Of a stretch of 64,000 nucleotides of DNA, positions 39,458-47,526 are shown one piece after another. Source of the DNA: Planctomycetota bacterium (GTDB lineage Bacteria; Planctomycetota; Phycisphaerae; UBA1845; UTPLA1); assembly GCA_015654675.1 (NCBI GenBank), contig JAATGM010000018.1, positions 1 to 64,000 on the forward strand. Direction: 5' to 3'. The position numbers were made by a program, and so were the translations under genes. Below the pieces are notes generated by a model. That model saw nothing but the letters and a program-made list of their open reading frames with translations. It was not told the origin of the DNA and searched no databases. Position 1 is the first letter of the stretch. Each line of letters starts with the position of its first letter.

Positions 39458-42232
39458 TCAGCGTCGCGGGGCTACTCTGCGCCGGAAGCGGGCCGGGACT
39501 AGTAGGGCCAACGTTAGCGGGGCCAGGGAGACCATGCCGATTCCGCAGCCGCCGCCGCCGATGGTTGGGAGCGGGTTGGCCGGGGCGGGTTGGGGTTCGG
39601 GCTGCTGGTCGGCCGGCGCGGTTTCTAGCAGGGCGAACGTGCCGAGGTTCGCGATCTGGGCGTCGACCGCGAGGGCGCCCTTGCTAAAGCGCGACGGGAT
39701 CTCGTTCCACTTGCCGGTGGCCGGGTCGTAGGCGATGACGACGAGGCGGGTGGGGTCGAGCTGGGCGAGGAGGGCGTCCTCGGACTCGAAGGGCAGGGTG
39801 AAGCGGAGGGTGGCCGGTGCGGAGAGCATCGGGCCAGCGGTGACGCAGGCGGTCGGTCCGCTGATGACGCGGCCGGTGAAGTTGTCCGGCAGCATGGCGA
39901 GCGAACCGCCGATGGCGATCTGCGTCGGCTGGGCGACTGCGCCGGCGGGGACCTTCAGTTCGATGGAGCCGTCGGAGTTGGTGAGCTCGCTCTCGATGTC
40001 GTTGGCGGCGGCGACGATGGACGCGCTGGTTGCGTACTCGGCCGACGCGCCGTTGGTATCGAGGGCGCTGACTTCGGCGACGACCGTGAAGCGGCCGGGG
40101 ACGCTGGCGAGCGTGCCGACCCAGTTGCCGGTGGCGGCGTCGAAGGACATCGTGACGGTGCGAGCGGTGGTCTCGCGATCGACCGAGCAGCGGACCGTCG
40201 GGGCCTGGGCCAGCGTGTTGCCAGCGCGGACGCGGACGATGGCCTGTCCGACGACGACGTCGGGCTCAATCTGTGCGGTCAGCGAGAATGGGAGGGCCTG
40301 GGCCTCGACGAGCTGCTGCTGCGGCTCGGGCGGCGGCTGGCCGGGGGCGGTGATGAGGATGACGTTTGCGTTGGTGCAGTCGGCGTCGGTGAAGGTTCGC
40401 GACTTCGAGAACTGCTGGGGCTGGCCGTTGATGTAGCGGGTCCAGACGGCGCTGACGCGATCGCCGATGTGCAGGCCGGTGATGTTGGTTTCGGCCGGGG
40501 GCAGACTAAAGATGACGACCTTTCCGTTGGCGTTGGTGGTTCCCTGGAGGATGGAGCGGCCGGAGGCGTCCTGGGTAAAGACGCGGGCGCCGTCGGCGAA
40601 GCCGCCGTTGTCGCGCCACTGGAAGTTCACGGGACCGCAGAGTTCGGTGTTGTTGAAGTCGTTGATTTCAACGTCGGTGTTCCAGCCGGAGACGGGGATG
40701 GTGGGGAGTTTGCCGACGATGACGCCGCGGTCGACCGGGGTGTTGAGGCGCCAGCGCGGTGCGCCGTTGGGGCCGGGGGCTTCGGCGGTGAAGTGGCGCT
40801 TGAGCTCGGACCAGCAGTCTTCGTCGCCCTGCTTGGTGCCGTGGCGGTGGGGGTTGTCGGAGTGGTTGGAACAGATCTTGGGGAGGTCCTGCTGCTGGAA
40901 CATGATGCAGGCGCCCTTCGCGCCGCCGCGGGCGAAGATGGGGTTCGACTCGTCGATGGCGGCGGTGCAGCGGGTGGAGTCGTCGTCATCGTCGTATTCG
41001 TCCTTGAGCTGCATGCCGTAGTGGCCGAACTCGTGGATGTAGGTTTTGGAGCTGTTGGAGCGGGACATGTTCATCCAACTGCTGCGGCCGAACCAGCGGT
41101 CCTCGGCTTCCCAGAAGCCCTCGGAGGGCCAGTCGACGTTGGCGCGGTGGGTGGCGTTGGCGTAGACCTTGAAGTCGGACGAGTCCCAGACTTTTCCTTC
41201 GTCAAAGAGATCGACGCGTTCGAGGAGCATCTGGCCGTCGGTGGCGTTATAGAGGAATTGGGAGGCGGCCTGCATCTTGTTGGCGAAGGCGGAGAGTTCC
41301 ATGGGGGAGGCGTCCCACTCGATCGAGCCGACGAGGTGGATGCCGATGTAGGCGGCGTCGCGATTGAGGTTGAGGGTGAAGGCGCCGTTGGGATTGGCGG
41401 CGATGACCGGTTCGAAGTGGACGTTGTCGCCGTTGGAATCGAATTTCAGCGGCAGACTGGTGATGTAGGCGCGGTATTTCCAGTTCTGGGTTGCGCCCTG
41501 GCTGTGCGAGCTGCGCTGGGATGCGCTTTCGTGGACGATGGCGCGGGCGACGAGTTCGGCGCCGGCGCTGACGGGCGGGAAGATGGTGAGCATGCCGTTG
41601 CCGTTGGTGTGCTGCGGAAAAGGCACGCCGTCGATGAAGACTTCGGCGTTGAAGGAGACGTCGCCGTTGGGGCTGCGGACGAGGATGCGCGTGCCCTCGG
41701 TGAGGCACTGGACCATGACGTCTTCGTTGACGTTGTAGACCTGCGGGTCGGCGCCGGCGCTGTAGTAGGCCGTTTGCCAGACCTGCGTGACGCCGTCGTC
41801 GTCGTAGACTTTGATGCGGACCTTTGTCTCTAACAAGCTGCAGTCGGTGGCGAGGCCGGCGTCGCTGACGAAGAACTGGACGTTGAACGAGCCGTCGGCG
41901 AGCGTCGTGCCGTGGGCGACGGACTTCTCGAAGAAGAACGGCGCGGGGATGTTGTTGGGGTCGCAGATCGGGGGTTGCTGCTTGACGCGCAGGATGACCT
42001 CGATGGGTTGATTGGCGACGGGGCGGAGCGTTCCGCAGGTTTCGCGGATGGTTCCGCGTGCGAACGACGGGATGAAGGCGCTTTGAGGAAGCGGTGGGGC
42101 GGTGCAGGGACCGCCGCCGCCGGGGCCGCCGGGGGGGATGGCGGAGGCCGAGTTGCCGAGGGCCGCGGCGATGATGAGGGCGCCGGCGGCGAGATGACTG
42201 AATCGCGAACGGAGATAGGAGCTGGCGGACAT
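39458..42232 (-). CDS. Large exported metalloprotease-like protein, CLCA-type HExxH..DE motif, C-terminal anchor
   Basis: 924 residues. Signal peptide ending near GNSASA. Beta-sandwich-like regions precede the zinc motif HEFGHYGMQLKDEY (residues 400-413), the HExxH...DEY layout of calcium-activated chloride channel regulator (CLCA) proteases. Several Ig-like/carboxypeptidase-regulatory-like domains follow. The C-terminus is GGGGCGIGMVSLAPLTLALL followed by RFRRR: a Gly/Cys motif, a hydrophobic helix and a basic end, the layout of protein-sorting (-CTERM) signals. It is likely surface-anchored and proteolytic; the substrate is unknown. Confidence 0.78.
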   Translation of the reverse strand: MSASSYLRSRFSHLAAGALIIAAALGNSASAIPPGGPGGGGPCTAPPLPQSAFIPSFARGTIRETCGTLRPVANQPIEVILRVKQQPPICDPNNIPAPFFFEKSVAHGTTLADGSFNVQFFVSDAGLATDCSLLETKVRIKVYDDDGVTQVWQTAYYSAGADPQVYNVNEDVMVQCLTEGTRILVRSPNGDVSFNAEVFIDGVPFPQHTNGNGMLTIFPPVSAGAELVARAIVHESASQRSSHSQGATQNWKYRAYITSLPLKFDSNGDNVHFEPVIAANPNGAFTLNLNRDAAYIGIHLVGSIEWDASPMELSAFANKMQAASQFLYNATDGQMLLERVDLFDEGKVWDSSDFKVYANATHRANVDWPSEGFWEAEDRWFGRSSWMNMSRSNSSKTYIHEFGHYGMQLKDEYDDDDDSTRCTAAIDESNPIFARGGAKGACIMFQQQDLPKICSNHSDNPHRHGTKQGDEDCWSELKRHFTAEAPGPNGAPRWRLNTPVDRGVIVGKLPTIPVSGWNTDVEINDFNNTELCGPVNFQWRDNGGFADGARVFTQDASGRSILQGTTNANGKVVIFSLPPAETNITGLHIGDRVSAVWTRYINGQPQQFSKSRTFTDADCTNANVILITAPGQPPPEPQQQLVEAQALPFSLTAQIEPDVVVGQAIVRVRAGNTLAQAPTVRCSVDRETTARTVTMSFDAATGNWVGTLASVPGRFTVVAEVSALDTNGASAEYATSASIVAAANDIESELTNSDGSIELKVPAGAVAQPTQIAIGGSLAMLPDNFTGRVISGPTACVTAGPMLSAPATLRFTLPFESEDALLAQLDPTRLVVIAYDPATGKWNEIPSRFSKGALAVDAQIANLGTFALLETAPADQQPEPQPAPANPLPTIGGGGCGIGMVSLAPLTLALLVPARFRRRVAPRR

Positions 42233-42405
42233 TTTCGATCACTCCCTTTGCGAGGTGAGGATGGACTGCCCGGTTGGGAGGGATATGCGTTGGGCGGCTG
42301 GGCGGGGCGTCAGGTTGTGCGAGCTGGGTGAGGCGGATTGACGTAAGTGGTTTTGGGGCGGGCGGTTGTGGAATTGGGGGAATTGCCTGATGGGTCGGCT
42401 GAGGG

Positions 42406-42914
42406 CTAGCTGGTTCGTTGGCGATGGATGTAGGTGTGGGCGGTGACGCGGTGGGCGTCTGAATGCGCGGGGCGATTTGAGCCGCCTTCGGCCCACCATT
42501 TTCGCGGGGTGTCTGGTGTCAAGTCGTTGAGGCGTTGGGTCAGCCAGCGTTTGAGCAGCGTTCGAATTGTTGCGCCGGATGATTTTCGCGGCGCGGTGCA
42601 GAGGATGTGCACGTGCGTTGAAGCGGCGGCGCAGGTTAGCAGGCGCCATCCGCCTTCGTTGCAGAGTTCTGGTAGCCATGATCGATTTTTTGGCGCTGCG
42701 TGCGAGATAGAAGCACCGGGGCGGTGCTGAGGCGAGCTTTTGAGGATTGAAGGCGAGTGGGGATTGGGGGTGAGTCAGCGGAAGTGGCTTCGCCTTGTAA
42801 TTCGTCGTCGCCTGGTAGACGTGTGCCGTGGGTTCGGATGGTGATGTGCCAGGTTGTTTCCGATTCCATTTCTCGCGTGGTTGACATCGCGGATCGCTGG
42901 GGTTGTTTGGGCAT
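42406..42914 (-). mobile_element. Y1/RAYT-like transposase split by a -1 frameshift at A6
   Basis: Frame 1 (42914 to about 42690) begins MPKQPQRSAMSTTREMESE and contains TTWHITIRTHGTRLPGDD, typical of the transposase_IS200-like/RAYT start. Frame 2 continues NEGGWRLLTCAAASTHVHIL with the HUH motif, then KWWAEGGSNRPAHSD and AHTYIHRQRTS with the likely catalytic Tyr. The two join at CAAAAAATCG (about 42685-42696), where a -1 shift on the six A residues restores one protein of about 170 residues. This could be programmed frameshifting, decay or a sequencing error. A REP-like palindrome lies 23 bases upstream of the start. Confidence 0.7.
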
Positions 42915-42937
42915 CCTTTCTGTACGCGCGTCACCTG

Positions 42938-42957
42938 CCCGGCCGGGGACGGCCGGG
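42938..42957. repeat. REP-like palindrome, copy 3
   Basis: CCCGGCCGGGGACGGCCGGG preceded by GTCACCTG, between rpsI and the RAYT-like gene. A GCCGCCGC/GCGGCGGC hairpin at 42978-42996 sits between it and the rpsI stop, so together they may serve as the rpsI terminator region. Confidence 0.75.
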
Positions 42958-43004
42958 TTTGCCTTTTTGTGGAAATCGCCGCCGCTTTGCGGCGGCTGGC
43001 TACG

Positions 43005-43454
43005 TTAGCGTTTCGTCCATTGGAAGGATTTGCGGGCGCCGGCTTTGCCGTACTTCTTGCGCTCTACCTTGCGGCTGTCGCGGGTGAGGTACTTGCCGTC
43101 TCGCAGTGGCTGCTCGTGGGCCGTGTCGAGCTTGACGAGGGCGCGGGCGATGCCGAGCGACACTGCGCCAGCCTGGCCGGAGGGGCCGCCACCGGCGACG
43201 TTGATGAAGATGTCGATCTTGTTGGTGGTGTCGGTGGCCTTGAGCGGGGCGAGGCAGGTGTTCTGCAGGTGCTCGATGGTGAAGTAGTTCTTGAACTCGC
43301 GCTTGTTGACCTGGAACTGACCTTTGCCGGGCTTGATGCGGACGCGGGCAACGGCGGTTTTGCGGCGGCCTGTGCCCCAGATGTAGGTGACCTTGGGGGG
43401 CGCGGCGTGGTGCGGAGCGGCGGGTGTTGTCGGCGTTGCGGGTGCGTCAGTCAC
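43005..43454 (-). CDS. rpsI: 30S ribosomal protein S9
   Basis: 149 residues. A 20-residue Pro/Ala/Thr-rich N-terminal extension (ATPTTPAAPHHAAPP) precedes the S9 core (WGTGRRKTAVARVRIKPGKG; VAGGGPSGQAGAVSLGIARA) and the conserved end KVERKKYGKAGARKSFQWTKR-like tail with the terminal Lys-Arg that reaches the P site. It follows rplM by 26 bases, the universal L13-S9 order. Confidence 0.96.
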   Translation of the reverse strand: MTDAPATPTTPAAPHHAAPPKVTYIWGTGRRKTAVARVRIKPGKGQFQVNKREFKNYFTIEHLQNTCLAPLKATDTTNKIDIFINVAGGGPSGQAGAVSLGIARALVKLDTAHEQPLRDGKYLTRDSRKVERKKYGKAGARKSFQWTKR

Positions 43455-43480
43455 GGTCGATGTTCCTTATCAAATACTTC

Positions 43481-43966
43481 TTAGGACCTGGCCTTGGCTT
43501 TTGCGGTGGGCTTGGACTTGGCGACGAAGGTCATGCTCTTGGGCTGCTGCGAGGCGTGAGGATGTTCGGCGCCGGGGTAGACTTTGAGCTTGGTGAGCAT
43601 GCGGCGGCCGAGGGCGGACTTGGGGAGCATTCGGCGGACGGCGTGCTCGATGACGCGCTCGGGGTTTTTCTGGAGGATGACCTTGACGGGGGTGACCTTT
43701 CGGCCGCTGGTGTAGTAGGTGTAGCGGTCGTGCTCCATGACCTCGAGCTTGTTGCCGGTGAGCTTGATCTTGCCGGCGTTGGTGACGACGACGAAGTCGC
43801 CGGTGTCGGTGCTGGGGGTATAGGCGGGCTTGTGCTTGCCCATGAGCAGGGTGGCGATGCGGGTTGCGAGGCGTCCGAGGATTTTGTCGGAGGCGTCGAC
43901 GTGCCACCATTCGCGCGGGACCTGGCCTGGTTTTGCCAGGAATGATTTGGCTGTGATGAAAGACAT
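43481..43966 (-). CDS. rplM: 50S ribosomal protein L13
   Basis: 161 residues from the ATG at 43966. WWHVDASDKILGRLATRIAT, LMGKHKPAYTP, TGDFVVVTNAGKIKLTGNK and RMLPKSALGRRMLTKLKVYP are the L13 signatures. The C-terminus is extended by a Lys/Ala-rich tail (KSKPTAKAKARS). The longer frame from 44059 lies in repeat DNA. First gene of the rplM-rpsI operon. Confidence 0.96.
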   Translation of the reverse strand: MSFITAKSFLAKPGQVPREWWHVDASDKILGRLATRIATLLMGKHKPAYTPSTDTGDFVVVTNAGKIKLTGNKLEVMEHDRYTYYTSGRKVTPVKVILQKNPERVIEHAVRRMLPKSALGRRMLTKLKVYPGAEHPHASQQPKSMTFVAKSKPTAKAKARS

Positions 43967-44107
43967 AGTGGTAACGATTCCTCTGTGAAAACCGGTCGAT
44001 TCGTAGCCCGACAAGTTTAGCGGAATGAAGGAATTCGTCAATAGGCGTTCATTAGTCATTAGTAATCAATAATTTGCGATCTCCAATTGGACGCGGGGGC
44101 GGGGGAG

Positions 44108-44717
44108 CAATGGACAATTGACAGTGGACAATGGACAACGTGGCCGGATGCGGGGGACGGCGGGAAGACGGGGGTGAATGCCAACCTGCGGCGGATGAGA
44201 TTTTTGAGACGACGCAAGTTGTTGATTTCCGGAGAGTTGCGCGGGGCCGGGGCGGCTGATTCGGCGACAATGGATGTCGGAAATCGGGAATAACGGTCGC
44301 CATCGGCTGTTGGCGATGAGGCGGGACCCAAGCTCGGGCGGGGGGCCGGACAGCAATGGACAATTGACAATGGATAACGGACAACGAGGCGGAAAGCGGT
44401 GAGCCGGGCGGGCGTGAGATTCGTGAGACGGACGAGACTTGAGACGTGAGTCCTGGGTCTTGAGACGAGGATGAGATTTTTGAGATTCGGTGAGACAACC
44501 GTCGTTTTTGGGGCGGGAACGGGGAATTGGGCGCGGGACCGGTGAGACGGGTGGATGAGATTTGTGAGACGGACGAGTCTTGAGTCTTGAGTCCTGAGTC
44601 CTGGGTCTTGAGACGGCGTGAGACGGAGTGGATGAGATTGATGAGATTCGGGGCGGTCCGGAACTGGGTTGTCCTGAGGCCTGAGTCTTGAGACCTGAGT
44701 CCTGGGTCTTGAGACGT
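44108..44717 (+). repeat. Composite short-unit repeat locus, copy C
   Basis: CAATGGA/CAATTGA 7-nt runs at 44108-44135 and 44354-44388. GAGTCYT/GAGACNT 7-nt runs at 44434-44468, 44575-44616 and 44676-44717 (six units in each of the last two). 9-nt GTGAGATTY units lie between them, with GATTCGGGGCGGTCCGGA near 44645. It is the richest of the three copies. The gap 43967-45266 otherwise contains the end block and the 18-nt doublet. Confidence 0.75.
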
Positions 44718-44824
44718 TTGAGATTCGATCGGACACATTGATGCCCCCTCCATCGATGGCACTTTCAACCGGCGCGTAGATTGAGCGGGCCCCGGTTTTT
44801 CGGGATTGGCGAGGAATCCACGCG

Positions 44825-44915
44825 GTTGCCCCCACACTCCTTTTGTTGGGAGCGTGTTTGGGTATTGTTTAGGATTGAGAAATCGGGAAGTCAAGAGTTG
44901 CTGCGGATTTTGTTT
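44825..44915 (+). repeat. Conserved end block of composite repeat, copy C
   Basis: GTTGCCCCCACACTCCTTTT then GTTGGGAGCGTGTTTGGGTA, TTGTTTAG and GGGAAGTCAAGAGTTGC. It aligns with copy A through the CTC(C)TTTT..TGGGAG segment and with copy B through the later GTTGC..GATTT..GTTTCAGG segment. Confidence 0.65.
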
Positions 44916-45158
44916 CAGGGGTTAGGTGTCCGGAATGATGGAGGGCGGAATGACGGGATTCGTTGGAATTGCGAATTCGACCCAGGCTGCTGGAGTCGTC
45001 ATAGGCCCGCTCGTCGCCAGGGCGAATCCTCCGAGACCTATCCAGGGATCGGGGGGAATCCGGGAATCGGAGGCATGTTGGGCGGGGGCAGATTGGGGAT
45101 TGGGGGATGCTTCCGGCTTTGAATTATCGCTGGACTGTCGAGTGCCGATTGGCGTTGA

Positions 45159-45200
45159 AAAAGTAGAATGTCCCCCGTGATCAGAATGTCCCCCGCGATC
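45159..45200 (+). repeat. 14-bp motif and tandem 18-nt doublet
   Basis: AAAAGTAGAATGTC (45159-45172; also at 6732-6745) leads into AGAATGTCCCCCGTGATC (45165-45182) and AGAATGTCCCCCGCGATC (45183-45200), an 18-nt duplication with one difference, followed by a GCGATCGC palindrome overlap. Multiple terminal repeats are a feature of some insertion sequences; no transposase is adjacent. Confidence 0.5.
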
Positions 45201-45266
45201 GCGGGCAAACAAGTTTGCCGCACGGCACTCAGAGGGTTGTCGCATGCACCCGGTATCTGATTCCGC

Positions 45267-45581
45267 TTATCCCTGGTTTCTCCACGTATGAAACGTGCCG
45301 ACGACTACAGTTGATCCTGATCTGCACTCAGCAACCATTTCCTTCAGGTCGGCCAAACCGCGCTCATCCTTTTGTCGCTGGTCCCAGGGTAAGGCTTCTT
45401 CCACGCGCACGACATGAAATCCAAGCTCCCTGAGCCGAATGATCGCTTGGGATTCGGCCAGCGCGCTCGATAATTCGGCGACGCAGACATTCACGAACGC
45501 CTTATCCCCGCGTTGGAATGAGTGGCATACAAGCAGAGCCTCGACTTCAATGAACAAGACCCAGACGACAGGTGTTTCCAT
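45267..45581 (-). CDS. Hypothetical protein, 104 aa
   Basis: 104 residues from the ATG at 45581, preceded by AGGGAGAT (a good ribosome-binding site). METPVVWVLFIEVEALLVCH, RELGFHVVRVEEALPWDQRQ and VVVGTFHTWRNQG look like a small alpha/beta domain. It appears less GC-rich than neighbours and lies just beyond repeat copy C, so it may be accessory. No family recognised. Confidence 0.6.
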   Translation of the reverse strand: METPVVWVLFIEVEALLVCHSFQRGDKAFVNVCVAELSSALAESQAIIRLRELGFHVVRVEEALPWDQRQKDERGLADLKEMVAECRSGSTVVVGTFHTWRNQG

Positions 45582-45805
45582 GCGATTATCTCCCTGCTGT
45601 TGCGCATCATTCGGGCTCGGCATCCTAAGCCGGGCGATCGCGAATACTATCGAGTTCAGTCTTGAGGCCTCGAAGTTCCCTCCGGCGGCGGGACGCGAGG
45701 GGGATGTCGTATGCGATGAGACTGTTTGAAATTCGGACGAATTTCCGGGCTTGCGGCGATTTCAGGGCGGGCACTCGGCGCGAGCGGGCATTAGAGTGTG
45801 GTTGC

Positions 45806-46735
45806 ATGGACGAATTTGTGCGGTTCGACAAGCACCGAGTTCTTTCGGTTGGGACGCGGGTGGTTACGCGCGTTTTGCTGACGGCTGCGGGGCGGTCTCT
45901 TCCGGCCGGGTCGGTGGGGGCGATCGTTCGCGCACCCGTAGACCACCTGCATGCTTATGGCATCAGACTCGTGGACGGCACGGACGTGACGGTTCGACGG
46001 GGGCAATTCGCGGTGTTGCGCGAAGTTCAGAATCTCGATCATCCGGATTCGCGCGAGGGTGACGCGTTTCTGCTTCGCGAGCATGTGATTTATCGGTGCG
46101 TGATCGGATCGCGGGCGTATGGACTGGATGACGAAGCGTCGGACACGGATCGGCGCGGGGTTTATCTGCCGCCGGCCGAGATGCAGTGGTCGCTTTTCGG
46201 GGTGCCGACGCAGATTGAGCTGGATGCCGAGCAGGAGTGTTATTGGGAGTTGCAGCGGTTTCTGGTGCTTGGGCTGAAGGCGAATCCGAACGTGCTCGAG
46301 TGTTTGTTCACGCCGATGGTGGAGTTTGTGTCGCCGATCGGGCAGGAGATGCTCGATTTGCGGGACGCGCTGGTTTCAAGATTGATCTATCAGACTTACA
46401 ACGGCTACGTGATCTCGCAATTCAAGAAGCTGGCGCAGGATCTTCGGAATCGGGGCGAGGTACGATGGAAGCACGCGATGCACTTGATTCGGCTGCTGCA
46501 TGGCGGGATTGCGGCGTTGCGGAGCGGGCAGATCGTGGTGGATGTTGGGGCGCATCGGGGGGAGTTGCTGGCGATACGTCGCGGTGAGGTGTCGTGGGAC
46601 GATGTGGAGGCGATGCGGCGCGGCTTGCACGAGAAGTTTGAAGCGGCGTTTCGCACGACGGGATTGCCGGAGCGGCCGGACTATGAACGAGTGGATGCTT
46701 TTTTGATTCGGGCACGGCGGAGCATGGTGTCGTGA
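45806..46735 (+). CDS. RlaP-type nucleotidyltransferase (DNA polymerase beta superfamily), first of a pair
   Basis: 309 residues from the ATG at 45806 (ATGs at 45704 and 45716 would add a basic extension). A small beta-rich N-terminal domain (GSVGAIVRAPVDHLHAYGIR) precedes the nucleotidyltransferase core CVIGSRAYGLDDEASDTDRR, with Gly-Ser and Asp-x-Asp for nucleotide and metal binding, and helical C-terminal parts. The family includes RlaP, predicted to act in RNA repair with RNA ligases. GTGA overlap with a second homolog downstream. No rtcB or RNA ligase gene is in the window. Confidence 0.8.
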   Translation: MDEFVRFDKHRVLSVGTRVVTRVLLTAAGRSLPAGSVGAIVRAPVDHLHAYGIRLVDGTDVTVRRGQFAVLREVQNLDHPDSREGDAFLLREHVIYRCVIGSRAYGLDDEASDTDRRGVYLPPAEMQWSLFGVPTQIELDAEQECYWELQRFLVLGLKANPNVLECLFTPMVEFVSPIGQEMLDLRDALVSRLIYQTYNGYVISQFKKLAQDLRNRGEVRWKHAMHLIRLLHGGIAALRSGQIVVDVGAHRGELLAIRRGEVSWDDVEAMRRGLHEKFEAAFRTTGLPERPDYERVDAFLIRARRSMVS

Positions 46736-47526
46736 GCGCGGGGACGAGGCCGGGGCTGCCGATGGATGTGCTTGCGCGGGTTGCCGCGGCTCAGCGCCAT
46801 CCGTTGTTGTTTGCGACGATTAGCGGCGCGCATTTGTATGGGTTTTCATCACCGGATTCGGATTTCGATCTTCGAGGAGTCCATATTCTTCCGGTGCGGG
46901 ATGTGGTGGGGCTGATCGAGGGAGACGAGACGATAGAGTCGACGCAGGTTGTCGATGGGTTGGAGATCGATCTAGTTACGCACGACGCGAAGAAGTTTTT
47001 CCGGTTGCTGCTGCGGCGAAATGGGTACGTGTTGGAGCAGTTGCTGTCTCCGCTGATTGTTCAGACGACGCCGGAGCACGAGGAACTCAAGCGGATTTCG
47101 AGGGGATGCCTGACGCGGCATTATTTTCATCACTACGCCGGGTTCGCGGAGACGCAATGGAAGCTGTTCATCAAGGAGGATCCGCCGCGAATCAAGCCGT
47201 TGCTGTATCTCTACCGGGTCTTGCTGACGGGCATTCATTTGATGCGGAGCGGCGAGGTGGAGGCGAATCTCGTCCAGTTGAATGAAGTGTATCGATTGCC
47301 GCAAGTGGCGGATCTGATTGCGGCAAAGACTTCAGGAATGGAGGACTCGCGCCTCGCGGTCGGCGGCATTGAGTTTCACGCTCAGGAATATCGGCGATTG
47401 CTCGGCGTGCTGGAATCTTCCGCTGCAGCGAGTGCGTTGCCTGAGCAGACGAGCGCGCAAGGCGAGCTGAATGACTTATTGATCCGGCTTCGATGCGGGG
47501 TTCCCGAAAGCGATCTGCGGTCCTAG
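46732..47526 (+). CDS. RlaP-type nucleotidyltransferase, second of a pair
   Basis: 264 residues from a GTG that overlaps the preceding stop. The core is ISGAHLYGFSSPDSDFDLRG with the Asp-x-Asp metal motif, then DGLEIDLVTHDAKKFFRLLL and CLTRHYFHHYAGFAETQWKL. It lacks the N-terminal beta domain of its partner. Two coupled homologs suggest a heteromeric enzyme or two related end-modification activities. Its stop shares the palindrome CTAG with the stop of the convergent kinase gene. Confidence 0.8.
   Translation: MSAGTRPGLPMDVLARVAAAQRHPLLFATISGAHLYGFSSPDSDFDLRGVHILPVRDVVGLIEGDETIESTQVVDGLEIDLVTHDAKKFFRLLLRRNGYVLEQLLSPLIVQTTPEHEELKRISRGCLTRHYFHHYAGFAETQWKLFIKEDPPRIKPLLYLYRVLLTGIHLMRSGEVEANLVQLNEVYRLPQVADLIAAKTSGMEDSRLAVGGIEFHAQEYRRLLGVLESSAAASALPEQTSAQGELNDLLIRLRCGVPESDLRS

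Noticed and set aside
42239-42934. 231-codon minus-strand open frame covering the transposase region
   Set aside because: The product is basic and low complexity; the Y1/RAYT protein is read in the two other frames.
44400-44720. CRISPR-like direct repeats
   Set aside because: The repeat period is 7 or 9 nt with no unique spacers and no cas genes nearby; it is a short tandem repeat locus.
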